64,000 nucleotides of DNA from positions 30,295-94,294 of IMG/VR virus record IMGVR_UViG_3300022745_000022, one strand, 5' to 3'. Of this stretch, positions 37,437 through 46,789 are shown one piece after another (within the stretch, counting starts at the first letter, position 1; each line of letters starts with the position of its first letter). The notes below the pieces were generated by a model. It did no database searches, was not told the DNA's origin, and worked only from the letters and a program-made list of their open reading frames with translations. Origin of the DNA: a virus. The position numbers were made by a program, and so were the translations under genes.

Positions 37437-40400
37437 ATGAAGAAACTACTCACAGTTCTCATCGCAGCGTCACTGGCCTTCGTGGTCAATGCGCAGACCT
37501 ACCTGAACGGCTCCGGTCTTCCATCTTCGTACACAGGGTTCATGTCCCAGGGACTCACCAAGAGTACCACCACCTGGGTGGACGGTGTAGCCAACTCCGT
37601 GGAGACGATCGGTAATGGAGAAGCTACTTCCTTCGCTGCAGACAATCGGCAGGACTATGCCACCTATGGCCTGGTTACCACGCGCTCCAATACCGCGATG
37701 TCCGCTCCCTTTGCCATTGCCCAAGGAAATGTCGGTGGTTCCTCCACCACACTGCAGGCTGTGGAGAACGGTGTGGACGTGGGTACCCAGGTGAACGTCT
37801 CCTATGTTATGAGTCGCATCGCATACACCAGCGGTCAGATCCTGTATCAATACTCGAGTGATAGTACCAACTGGACCACCTTCTACACATCCACCGTATC
37901 ACCCACTGGCTCCTACTATGTGGCCGTGCAGATCTACGGTGGCCCGCACACGGTGCGCAAGTGGTTCAAGACCGGCTCTGCCACAGCGAGCCCGGTGAAT
38001 ACGGTGACCACTCCGGTGACCGTCAACACGCCAGCTACCACCACGACCCTGACTGGCTCTGTAACCACCTCCAGTGGCACCATCACCGGCGTACTGTGGA
38101 CCCAGCTCTCCGGCCCCAGCTCAGCCTCCATCACCGCACCGACCTCCAACTCCACGGGGGTCAGTGGTCTTGTAGTAGGGGCCTACGTGTTCACCTACAC
38201 CTCTACCAACAGTCTCGGGAACTCCACTGCATCAAATGTGACAGTGAGTGTAGTCCAGGTCAGCACGACGCCCACTGCCTCCACGCAAGGCTCCATCACC
38301 GTGGTCACCCCAACGACACTGGCCTCGCTTAACGGCTACGCCAGCACACCATCCGGTACCATCAGCTCCCGCGCCTGGACCATGGTGAGCGGCCCTAATA
38401 GTCCGACTATCGCCAATGCCGCCGTGGATACCACGCTCGTCAGTGGCCTTGTGGTGGGTACCTATGTGTTCCGCTATACAGTGACCAACAGCTTCGGCGT
38501 GTCGGTCTTCTCAGACTTGACCATCAACGTGATCAATGCAGGAGCATCGACTGCCTTTTCCTTCACTAACATCGCATCGACCACTGACCTCCCGGACTAC
38601 GGTCGTGGCCTTGAACAGTGGACCAATGACCAGTGGGCAGTTCCCTTCCCAACCAACGGTAGTCCGCAGACGGGAAACTGTTATGACAACTACTACAGGT
38701 TCAAGTGGTGGGAGATCCAGAACGATGACTCCTCATTCACCTGGACCTTCTTTGACTCCAAGATCAACGCTGCCATCTCGGCCAACCGCAAGTTCAACCT
38801 GGCGGTGATGCCCATGGCAGAAAGTGATCCCAAGGCCAGTGCTGGCGGACACCCGATGTCCTACCCGCTGTTCATGCACACCCTGATGCAGGCTGAGGGT
38901 ACCCCGGACTGGTACTCCACCAGTCTCGGTCAGTGGGTCATCAACTGGAACTCTCCGCAGTACCTGAGGGCCTGGGGTAAACTCCAGCGCATGATCCGTG
39001 ATCATATCAATGCCGGCTCCTTCAATGGGGTGCCATACAAGAATGTGATCGGCATCGTGGATATCCGCGGCTTTGGTAACTATGGGGAATGGCACACCTA
39101 CCCCTGGACAGGTGAGATCACCTCGCCGTACCAGCCCACCTTCGCTACCATCAAGTCCATCATCGACTCCAACCTGACCTACTTCCCGAACTACCTGGCG
39201 GTCATCCAGCATGAGGCGTTCGGTGGTACCAATGACGGTAACGCACAGCCCAACCTGCAGGGTCAATACTACGCACTCACAGCCACCAACAACAAAGGCC
39301 AGATCGGCTGGCGTCGTGACAGTTGGGGTTGGGCCGGTACCTGGTTCCCAGGCTTCCTGGAAAGCAACCCCACATCCTACGCAGGTAATGCATTCTCCCC
39401 GCTCATCATGAACAAGTGGAAGCTTGCTCCTGTGACCGGCGAACCCATGCAGTGCTGCACGCAGGACTACGGATTCACAGGTAACTATTACGGAGACCTT
39501 CCAAGACAAGCCGCCCTCTATCACCTGAGTAAGCTGGGTAATGGCAACTTGGAAGCCATAGGTACCTCCGCCACTAATGGTAACATGCAGACCACGGGTC
39601 ATGCAATAGGCCACCGACTCATCTTGACCGGCGGTAATGCCTCCGCGCTCACTCCTGGTTCTTCCTTCACAGTGAATCTGGACTGGCAGAACGTAGGATC
39701 CACTCCTGCGTACTACGATTGGTTCGTGACTTACGAGCTCCGCTCCAGCACGGGTACAGCGGTTTGGACTGGCACCAGTGCCTTCCGTCCCCGTCTGTTC
39801 CTGCCGGCCTCCACCTCCACGCGTGCCACGGACAACTTCACGCTGACCAACACGGTACCCACGGGCTCCTATGGCCTGTACGTGAAGATCATCGACAGCC
39901 TTGCCTACATGGCGCCGATGAAGCTTGGCATCAACGGCCGTACGACCGATGGTGCTTACCTACTGCAGAACGTGACAGTGGGCTCAGCTTCGGCTACCAT
40001 CAGTGCAGGATCACCGCAGACTATCCAGGCACCTGCTTCCAGTGTAACACTCTCCGCAACACAGACCGGCGGCCTCACAACTCCTACTTGGACACAGATC
40101 AGTGGTCCCACCACGGCTACCTTCAGTGCTGCTACGAGCATGACCACCACGGCCTCCGGCCTGGTACCCGGCACTTATGTATTCAGCGTGACCATGTATT
40201 CCGGTGCCACGCCATACACTTCTATGGTGACCGTGACCGTGGTACAGGTACATGTGAACACAGCACCAACGGTGAATGCCGGCTTTGACCAGAGCCTGCT
40301 TTACCCTGCACAGACCTCCACCACCCTGAATGCCACAGGTACCGATGCTGACGGCTTCGTTGCTTCTTATCAGTGGACCCAGGTGGCTGGTCCCAATACC

Positions 40401-41063
40401 GCAGTGATCGCCACACCAACACTGGCCACCACCCTCATCAGTGGACTCACCACCGGCACGTACCGTTTTGCTGTTGTGGCTGTGGATAACCAGAGCCTGG
40501 CTTCTGCACCGGATACCGTGCAGATCGTCCTGAGCAGCGTGGTCAACACGCCGCCAGTGGCCGTTCCTGGGCCGGCACAGACGATCAACACCTCTACTAC
40601 TTCCCTATCCGGTACGGGTACCGATGTGGATGGCACCATCGCCTCCTACCTTTGGGTCAAGGTCTCCGGTTCCGGTGGCGTGATTGCCAGCCCTACCTCA
40701 GCCACCACCACAGTGACCGGCCTCTCGGTAGGCGTCTATGTCTTTAGCCTCATGGTGACCGACAATCTAGGGGCCACTGGCTCCGCGAATCTGACCGTGA
40801 CGGTGACTGCTTCAGGAGGCACCTCTTACAAGTACGTGAAAAGTGCAACGTCCAGTACCATATACACGACCACGCCTCCACATCGGAAAGTGGTCATCCT
40901 ATACACGGATAACTCCACGGAGGTGATCGAGTACAACTCAGGCGGCGCCGTTATCATGGTGGTGCGTCAAGGGTACTCTTACATCGACGGGTTCCGCAGA
41001 CTGGTGGTGTACATTCGGTACTCCGACGGCACATACAGGATCATCTCAAAAATCGCCATCTAA
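37437..41063 (+). CDS. Secreted-type protein with PKD repeats and a glycosidase-like barrel (DUF4832-like)
   Basis: 1208 residues. The start MKKLLTVLIAASLAFVVNA-Q is a typical Sec signal peptide with cleavage after A19. Two PKD/Ig-like repeats (about 185-367) precede a region (about 375-845) with YYRFKWWEIQNDDSSFTW, NVIGIVDIRGFGNYGEWH (E551) and a following beta domain (GHRLILTGGNASALTPGSSF) that resembles DUF4832-type glycoside-hydrolase-like barrels. Three more PKD-like repeats follow (855-935, 940-1030, 1035-1120) with the motif TDADG/TDVDG. The C-terminal 85 residues look basic and beta-rich. The repeats are those of Bacteroidota surface proteins, suggesting origin from a host. It may be a spike that cuts surface glycans, or a host-surface protein made during infection. 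Confidence 0.65.
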   Translation: MKKLLTVLIAASLAFVVNAQTYLNGSGLPSSYTGFMSQGLTKSTTTWVDGVANSVETIGNGEATSFAADNRQDYATYGLVTTRSNTAMSAPFAIAQGNVGGSSTTLQAVENGVDVGTQVNVSYVMSRIAYTSGQILYQYSSDSTNWTTFYTSTVSPTGSYYVAVQIYGGPHTVRKWFKTGSATASPVNTVTTPVTVNTPATTTTLTGSVTTSSGTITGVLWTQLSGPSSASITAPTSNSTGVSGLVVGAYVFTYTSTNSLGNSTASNVTVSVVQVSTTPTASTQGSITVVTPTTLASLNGYASTPSGTISSRAWTMVSGPNSPTIANAAVDTTLVSGLVVGTYVFRYTVTNSFGVSVFSDLTINVINAGASTAFSFTNIASTTDLPDYGRGLEQWTNDQWAVPFPTNGSPQTGNCYDNYYRFKWWEIQNDDSSFTWTFFDSKINAAISANRKFNLAVMPMAESDPKASAGGHPMSYPLFMHTLMQAEGTPDWYSTSLGQWVINWNSPQYLRAWGKLQRMIRDHINAGSFNGVPYKNVIGIVDIRGFGNYGEWHTYPWTGEITSPYQPTFATIKSIIDSNLTYFPNYLAVIQHEAFGGTNDGNAQPNLQGQYYALTATNNKGQIGWRRDSWGWAGTWFPGFLESNPTSYAGNAFSPLIMNKWKLAPVTGEPMQCCTQDYGFTGNYYGDLPRQAALYHLSKLGNGNLEAIGTSATNGNMQTTGHAIGHRLILTGGNASALTPGSSFTVNLDWQNVGSTPAYYDWFVTYELRSSTGTAVWTGTSAFRPRLFLPASTSTRATDNFTLTNTVPTGSYGLYVKIIDSLAYMAPMKLGINGRTTDGAYLLQNVTVGSASATISAGSPQTIQAPASSVTLSATQTGGLTTPTWTQISGPTTATFSAATSMTTTASGLVPGTYVFSVTMYSGATPYTSMVTVTVVQVHVNTAPTVNAGFDQSLLYPAQTSTTLNATGTDADGFVASYQWTQVAGPNTAVIATPTLATTLISGLTTGTYRFAVVAVDNQSLASAPDTVQIVLSSVVNTPPVAVPGPAQTINTSTTSLSGTGTDVDGTIASYLWVKVSGSGGVIASPTSATTTVTGLSVGVYVFSLMVTDNLGATGSANLTVTVTASGGTSYKYVKSATSSTIYTTTPPHRKVVILYTDNSTEVIEYNSGGAVIMVVRQGYSYIDGFRRLVVYIRYSDGTYRIISKIAI

Positions 41064-41887
41064 TGAGCGTACTCACAATATCAACGGATATAGCATTACC
41101 AGGCAACCTGCCTGGTATGCTGTATCTTCCAGAAGTTCCGGAAACCGTTGCTGACGGTGTGTTCTCCATCGACGACGGTGCATCCATCTGGGTACGCCGA
41201 CTCTGGGATAGTGGAGAGTTCATGGCGTCATGGCTGAGCTACAGCGCGGCACCATCGGACAAGACCAGCTTGCTGAATACCCTACTGGCGGACTCACGCT
41301 GCAAGATCCTGGTAGTAGACACTTCGGTGACCATCAACGGAACCGTCACCGTGCCCTCCGGTAAGCTGCTCCGCTTCCAGAACGGAGGTGGGTTCACCGG
41401 TACCGGCACATTGATCAATCCGGTCTTCGAGGGAACGCTCAGCCTATCCCCCATCGGTCCGTCTATCGTACTCACCAATGCCACTTGGTTCTCCGAGCAT
41501 CGGCTTACCACTGACGCCGAAGCGAACTCACTGGGCCTGCGCCAGTATTACAATACGGCGACCAACACTCAGCGCATCAAGAACAATACCACCTGGTACG
41601 ACATACCGACCACCGGTACCACGATCTACACGCTAACCCCTTCCACGGACAGCTCGCAGGTCGTTCCGGCCGGCAAGATGATCAAGTGGATTACTGTGAA
41701 GAACGCCACTGGTCTGGCTGCATTCAAGATCGGCACCACGGTAGGCGGTTCTGACCTAGCCGTTCCACAGTCCGTCACTGCCGGCGTATCCACCACCTTC
41801 AGCATCCTGCTGGACAGCGATGCCGGCATCACGCTATACTTCGGAGGCATCACCTCTGCGACAACCATCAAAATCTATACTGAGTAA
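41063..41887 (+). CDS. Tail fibre/spike-associated beta-rich protein
   Basis: A 274-residue protein starting within the stop of the previous gene (TAATG). Residues 1-60 contain SIWVRRLWDSGEFMASWL, an adaptor-like stretch. Residues 85-150 look like short beta-helix coils (VTINGTVTVPSGKLLRFQN). The C-terminal 80 residues form a beta sandwich (KMIKWITVKNATGLAAFKIG, VTAGVSTTFSILL) like fibre tips or carbohydrate-binding modules. Placed between two large spike-like proteins, it is probably part of the receptor-binding apparatus. Confidence 0.5.
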   Translation: MSVLTISTDIALPGNLPGMLYLPEVPETVADGVFSIDDGASIWVRRLWDSGEFMASWLSYSAAPSDKTSLLNTLLADSRCKILVVDTSVTINGTVTVPSGKLLRFQNGGGFTGTGTLINPVFEGTLSLSPIGPSIVLTNATWFSEHRLTTDAEANSLGLRQYYNTATNTQRIKNNTTWYDIPTTGTTIYTLTPSTDSSQVVPAGKMIKWITVKNATGLAAFKIGTTVGGSDLAVPQSVTAGVSTTFSILLDSDAGITLYFGGITSATTIKIYTE

Positions 41888-41897
41888 ATCATACCCA

Positions 41898-44800
41898 ATG
41901 TTCAAGAAGATCCTGCACTATCTGGTTCCCATGATCCTGGCTACAGCTAGTCTCAAAGCACAGGTAATCACCGCACAGCGCATCGTGGCTACGGAGAACT
42001 TTCGTGCGCCACTGGATACACTCATCAACCCGCAGTACATATGGGAGGTGCGCTTCCGCCCGCAGGACACCTCGTGGTATACTGCTCAGGCGATGATTGG
42101 CCAGAAGTGGCTGAAGACAACCGTACCATCTGCAAATATATCCGGCGGGACCGGTACGGTGACCGCTGTGAATGCCGGATATGGCATTTCCGGCGGTAAC
42201 ATTACAACCAGCGGCACGCATTCCGTGGATACTACATCCATCAGTACCAAGGCAAACGCCCAGAAAGTGGTAAATGACAGCTCCGCCATACTGCGGGCTC
42301 TTGCCAATACCAAACAAGCTACCCTTGTTTCCGGCACGAACATTAAAACCATCAACGGTGTGCCCATCCTCGGATCGGGAGACACCACGGTTTCGGATTT
42401 CATCAACGCCAAGCAATACGGCGCGAAGGGCGATGGATCAACCGATGATAGTAAAGCCCTGGTGCTCGCATACGCTGCCGCTCGGACACAAGGCAAGGAC
42501 TTGTTCATCCCCGGTGGTACGTATGTGCTCAACTCGTTCTGGAACTTGGATGGATCTGCCAACACGACGAACGGCATCTTTTTTCAGATGGGCAACGGAT
42601 CGCCTCCCAACTACCGGAACGTCCGCGTTTTCGGTGAGGCCAAGACCAAGCTCACATCCTCTCTCAGCACGAACGGCGCAAGTGGTCAGGTTATATATTT
42701 CCAATGCCTGTACAATACCTCCGGGGTAACCTTTGAAAACATCTTCTTTGAGAGCACCCACAGCATCACGACCAACCAGGTTGTCGCAGTTCAGTATTCT
42801 GTCGGCTCCGCCGGAAGCACCGCATTTTATCCCCGCGTGGCCAACTGCCGGTTTGAGGGGTTCTCTCCCTCGATTCAGCTGAATGGTACGGTAAATCCGA
42901 TCATCACCGGCAACGTATTCAACGCCCCGAAGGGTAGGGAGCAGGCGCAAAACAATACCAATCCGGCCTGTTTCATCACGATGTCCAGCACCAACACGGG
43001 TGCGGTCATCAACCCGATCATCACCAACAACTTCGCCAACGGATACTCTGGCACCGCATCGATCACCACCATGACCCAGAGGGCGATCATGGACAACTTC
43101 GTACAGGGTGATTGCATCGGTGGCTTGATTGCCAACAACGTGACCATCAACCTGGGAACGGAACACATCATCGTGGCGGGGTACAACGGCTCAGGACAGA
43201 CCAACGCACCGCTGCTGATCACAGGGAACGTGATAGATTGCTCCATCCCTTCCGGCACATGGGCGCTCCAGACCTCGACCCCGCTCACCAATACGGTGGG
43301 CATTCGTGCTGATAAGATGAACGTCAATATCTCCAACAACTTCATCTACAACGCCACATGGGGCATCCTTCTCTACGGCGCGAACTACCCCAGCACCCAA
43401 TACAAGAACACGGTTGTGTCGAACAACTCGGTATTCATGGATCAGGGCGCCAACAATACCAGCGTGGTGGTGCAGACGGGCATCCAGGTGCAAGGGTTCA
43501 ACAACGCATCTTTCAAGCTGCTGAACGGCATGGTAACCGGCAACCAGATCGTATTCGACAGTACCACCCTGCGCGGAACTGCTCAGGCTCTTTCGCTCAA
43601 TGACTGCACCGGCATTCTGGCAAGGGACAATACCATGATCGTTCGCTCTGTGACCAAGGGCGGCAACAACCTCTATTTCATTTCGGCAACCAGGTCAACT
43701 GGAGATGCTGTTCGGAATATCGTACAGGATTCAACCATCCTCACCTCATACATCAGTTCGACCAGCTCCACCATCAACAGGTACGACTTGCAGTGGGGTA
43801 CGATTGGCGGCACACTATCCAACCAGGCAGACCTTCAGGCCGCACTCAACGCCAAGCAGAACAACCTCACGCTGACCACGACCGGCACCAGCGGAGCGGC
43901 TACGTTGGTAGGCTCTACCCTGAACATTCCGCAGTATTCCGGTGGGGGTTCTGGCATCACGGCTTTGACCGGTGACGTGACGGCTTCCGGTTCTGGCTCA
44001 GTAGCGGCCACCATTGCCAACGGCGCAGTAACGGTTCCCAAGCTGGCCACCTTCAAGACCTACCCGGCAGAAAGGCAGCTCGGCACCACCTATGAGAAAT
44101 ACGGATGGACAGGGGCGGAAATGGGAGCGGACTTCTCGCCCGGTTCATCCATAACCATGGCCCTGAATGGAAACTACCCCCAGCTGACATCTTCGACCAT
44201 CGTATGGGGCGGCACCGCCATCACGCGCTTCCTTCCGAGCAACCCGAGCCTGCTGCCGTACAAGAAGATCGAGTGCGACTACAAGATTGTCTCCTCACTT
44301 GGTTCCAACATCGGATTCGGGGTCTCCTTCTATTCTAACAATACCGCCGGCGCAAACTGGGGCTATACCACCTATCTGGCCTCCAACGCCTCTCCGGGCA
44401 CACCCCACCTTGCCAAGCAGGATGGCACCCTGGACCAGACCGGCACCAACATATCCTTCAGCGTGGGCGACGTCATCCGTACCACGCTTGAGTTCAAGGA
44501 TTCCGTGGTGGTGGCCACTTTCCAGAATCTGACCACGGCGGGAGCAGTGACCACGATTACCAAGACCCTCGCCTCCAACACCACGCCCTACACGGCCAAC
44601 ACCGGCACCTGGGCTTTGCAGAACTTCTCCGGCACCTACGAGGTCCAGCGATTGAAAGTATCCTCCACGAGTACAATCAACCCGACGCTCATGGTGGCCT
44701 TCGATTCCAAGGGCCAGATCAACGCCAACAACTTCGCCAGCCGGTTCTCGTCCCTGCTCAATCTCAGGTATCCCACTGTCCTCAACTACTCAGGTGGTGG

Positions 44801-46016
44801 CGACATGTTGAAGGACTTCATCGACAAGCGCTCTGAGATCAACCGCATCAACCCAGAACAGGTCCTCATTGGACTTGGTTCCAACGACCTACGCTACGGG
44901 AACTCTCTGGCCGTCACCGAATATAGGGTGGACCAGATCGTAAATATGTTCAGTGGATCTTCCACTAAGCTAGCCTTTACGATCATCCCGGAAGATAGTA
45001 CCGGCGGTGGTACAGGGACAGGCATAGGCCTGACCGCATTGAAGAACTACCTGTCGTCCACTTACCCCTCCAACTACATTGACCTGTGGACATTCATGAG
45101 CACGTCGAACGTGCTGAAGTCCACATACAATAGTGGGGAGGGTATACACCCGAATAACGCAGGTCATAAGGTGATCGACTCGCTCATTGCAGCCAGTGGC
45201 TTCTTCAGCACTCAGTCCCCCAATAGATACACGCCCTACAAGTACACCGATGGGATCGTAGTCGCTACTGGCGATAGCATCCACCTGGATTACAAAGTGT
45301 CGCGTGGTGCGAACTTCATGCCCCGGTTCAATGACAGCTTGAACATGGTACCGTCACTGGTAAAAGATGATGGTGCACAGGTGCTCGTCTCCAAGAACCA
45401 CAATGCTACAGCTCCCGCGTCAGGTGCGCTTGTCACAGTTGATGGCGCTATGGCCTTTAAAGGAATCTTAGGATCTTCTGTATACTACGACAGAACTAAC
45501 CCATCGAACTGGCATGGGATCTACTCAAATAGTAATAATCTGACGCTGGTATACAACAATTCGGACAACTTCTATTTCAACTCAGCAGGTGAATTCATCA
45601 TACGCAACGCGACCGGATTCAATGACATTGGGGCCTACTCCCTGCAGAACGCCGGCAACTCGTACTTGAACAGCACCGTCACACTGGGCTATAACACCAC
45701 TGGTGCCAGTACTGACTCCTTCCTGGTCAAGAATGGTGGAGACATCAAGATGCTAGCTGCGCCCCTACAGGGTTCAGCAGCGCTCAACTTTCCCAGCACG
45801 AACGCACAGAATTCCTCTGATCTCACGATCACCGTGACAGGTGCGGCAGATGGGGATGTGGTGGAGCTCGGAGTTCCCAACGCAGCCGTGCTCACCAATT
45901 CGAACTACACCGCCTGGGTGAGTGCCACGAACACCGTCACCGTGAGGTTCAATAACTACTCATCAGGTGCTCAGGACCCGGCGAGTGGCACGTTCAAAGT
46001 CAGAGTTGTGAAGTAA
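41898..46016 (+). CDS. Tail spike: pectate-lyase-fold beta-helix plus SGNH hydrolase, with signal peptide
   Basis: 1372 residues from ATG at 41898. The start MFKKILHYLVPMILATASLKA-Q is a Sec signal peptide; a longer frame from 41820 would hide it and overlap the previous gene. NAKQYGAKGDGSTDDSKAL (from about residue 170) is the hallmark of the pectate-lyase-3 fold, and a right-handed beta-helix continues to about 620. GDVTASGSG (691) leads to a beta domain. Residues 930-1095 carry SGNH hydrolase blocks: F-D936-S937-K-G, G994-S-N996-D997 and E1081-G-I-H1084, with Glu where Asp is usual. The C-terminus is a fibre-tip-like domain (NAQNSSDLTITVTG). Probably binds and degrades or deacetylates host surface polysaccharide. 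Confidence 0.75.
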   Translation: MFKKILHYLVPMILATASLKAQVITAQRIVATENFRAPLDTLINPQYIWEVRFRPQDTSWYTAQAMIGQKWLKTTVPSANISGGTGTVTAVNAGYGISGGNITTSGTHSVDTTSISTKANAQKVVNDSSAILRALANTKQATLVSGTNIKTINGVPILGSGDTTVSDFINAKQYGAKGDGSTDDSKALVLAYAAARTQGKDLFIPGGTYVLNSFWNLDGSANTTNGIFFQMGNGSPPNYRNVRVFGEAKTKLTSSLSTNGASGQVIYFQCLYNTSGVTFENIFFESTHSITTNQVVAVQYSVGSAGSTAFYPRVANCRFEGFSPSIQLNGTVNPIITGNVFNAPKGREQAQNNTNPACFITMSSTNTGAVINPIITNNFANGYSGTASITTMTQRAIMDNFVQGDCIGGLIANNVTINLGTEHIIVAGYNGSGQTNAPLLITGNVIDCSIPSGTWALQTSTPLTNTVGIRADKMNVNISNNFIYNATWGILLYGANYPSTQYKNTVVSNNSVFMDQGANNTSVVVQTGIQVQGFNNASFKLLNGMVTGNQIVFDSTTLRGTAQALSLNDCTGILARDNTMIVRSVTKGGNNLYFISATRSTGDAVRNIVQDSTILTSYISSTSSTINRYDLQWGTIGGTLSNQADLQAALNAKQNNLTLTTTGTSGAATLVGSTLNIPQYSGGGSGITALTGDVTASGSGSVAATIANGAVTVPKLATFKTYPAERQLGTTYEKYGWTGAEMGADFSPGSSITMALNGNYPQLTSSTIVWGGTAITRFLPSNPSLLPYKKIECDYKIVSSLGSNIGFGVSFYSNNTAGANWGYTTYLASNASPGTPHLAKQDGTLDQTGTNISFSVGDVIRTTLEFKDSVVVATFQNLTTAGAVTTITKTLASNTTPYTANTGTWALQNFSGTYEVQRLKVSSTSTINPTLMVAFDSKGQINANNFASRFSSLLNLRYPTVLNYSGGGDMLKDFIDKRSEINRINPEQVLIGLGSNDLRYGNSLAVTEYRVDQIVNMFSGSSTKLAFTIIPEDSTGGGTGTGIGLTALKNYLSSTYPSNYIDLWTFMSTSNVLKSTYNSGEGIHPNNAGHKVIDSLIAASGFFSTQSPNRYTPYKYTDGIVVATGDSIHLDYKVSRGANFMPRFNDSLNMVPSLVKDDGAQVLVSKNHNATAPASGALVTVDGAMAFKGILGSSVYYDRTNPSNWHGIYSNSNNLTLVYNNSDNFYFNSAGEFIIRNATGFNDIGAYSLQNAGNSYLNSTVTLGYNTTGASTDSFLVKNGGDIKMLAAPLQGSAALNFPSTNAQNSSDLTITVTGAADGDVVELGVPNAAVLTNSNYTAWVSATNTVTVRFNNYSSGAQDPASGTFKVRVVK

Positions 46017-46056
46017 CTGTATAACAGCCACCATTAACCTGAATCATCCTATCCAT

Positions 46057-46064
46057 TATCTTTG
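46057..46064 (+). promoter_or_regulatory. Bacteroidota-type -7 box (TATCTTTG) before the lysis cassette
   Basis: TATCTTTG is an exact match to the Bacteroidota -7 consensus TAnnTTTG, in an AT-rich 49-base gap between the spike gene and the lysis genes. The -33 region (TTAACC at 46034) is poor. It ends 1 base before the annotated ATG at 46066, so a transcript starting here would begin at or after that ATG. Confidence 0.5.
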
Positions 46065-46065
46065 T

Positions 46066-46371
46066 ATGCAACACGAAAACGCGTTTCAAATGCCAGATAA
46101 GGAACAATTCGAGGACCTGGTTGACAAGGTCAATCAGATATTCCAAGCTTTGCTCGGGAATGAGATTTCAAAGGATGGTGGTATCGTGAAACGTCTGGTC
46201 ACTGCGGAGTCAGAGATACAGAGGATAGATGCCAGACAGGACAAGCACGAAGCCCAGCTCAGCAAGTACAAAGCCTGGGTGTATGGTGCATGGGCCGTGA
46301 TACCGATCGCAGTCAGCATGCTGGTGTACGTGATCAACTTCTTCCTGTCCCACCCATCCACCACCAAGTAG
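46066..46371 (+). CDS. Coiled-coil/transmembrane protein, XhlA-like, first lysis gene
   Basis: 101 residues: a charged coiled coil (about 10-70, e.g. LVTAESEIQRIDARQDKHE) followed by one C-terminal transmembrane helix (about 73-94, AWAVIPIAVSMLVYVINFFL) and a short polar tail. This layout is that of the XhlA/haemolysin type of holin-associated protein. If the -7 box directly upstream is used, translation would start at M9 (46090) instead, giving 93 residues. It is followed by a holin-like gene and probably helps hole formation in the inner membrane. Confidence 0.6.
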   Translation: MQHENAFQMPDKEQFEDLVDKVNQIFQALLGNEISKDGGIVKRLVTAESEIQRIDARQDKHEAQLSKYKAWVYGAWAVIPIAVSMLVYVINFFLSHPSTTK

Positions 46372-46390
46372 TCACCATAAAACAACAGAT

Positions 46391-46789
46391 ATGAGCAAAG
46401 AGAATGTAGTAACACTCATCAGGGCCCTGCTCACGGTAGTAGGCTCCTTCTTCGTGGGTAAGGTCCTTGCCGGCCATACCATCGACACCCAACTCTGGCA
46501 GTTGATCGGCGGCGCAGTGCTGACCGTGATCTCCACTGTATGGGGGATCTTCGATAAGAGCATCGCCGTGGAAGCCGCCGAAAGCGTCGTACGTCAGGTG
46601 GCTCTTGCCGTCGGTGGCGTACTCGTGGCTTTGGGCAAACTCTCACCGGATAACCTGCAGACATACATCGGTGTCATCGCAGCCTTACTCCCGGTGATCC
46701 TATCCTTCCTGAGTAAGAAGAAATCGGTACAGTTGGCCACTGGCAAGATCGAAGCCGGCCAATTGAAGGGTGTAAAGCAAGCCGCATGA
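46391..46789 (+). CDS. Holin-like membrane protein
   Basis: 132 residues with about three to four hydrophobic segments (near residues 10-27, 36-53, 66-82 and 88-106), with few charges in between, and a polar, basic C-terminus (KKKSVQLATGKIEAGQLKG). Size, topology and place between an XhlA-like protein and a spanin-like protein fit a holin that opens the inner membrane at the end of infection. I cannot name its family. It overlaps the next gene by 4 bases (ATGA). Confidence 0.65.
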   Translation: MSKENVVTLIRALLTVVGSFFVGKVLAGHTIDTQLWQLIGGAVLTVISTVWGIFDKSIAVEAAESVVRQVALAVGGVLVALGKLSPDNLQTYIGVIAALLPVILSFLSKKKSVQLATGKIEAGQLKGVKQAA

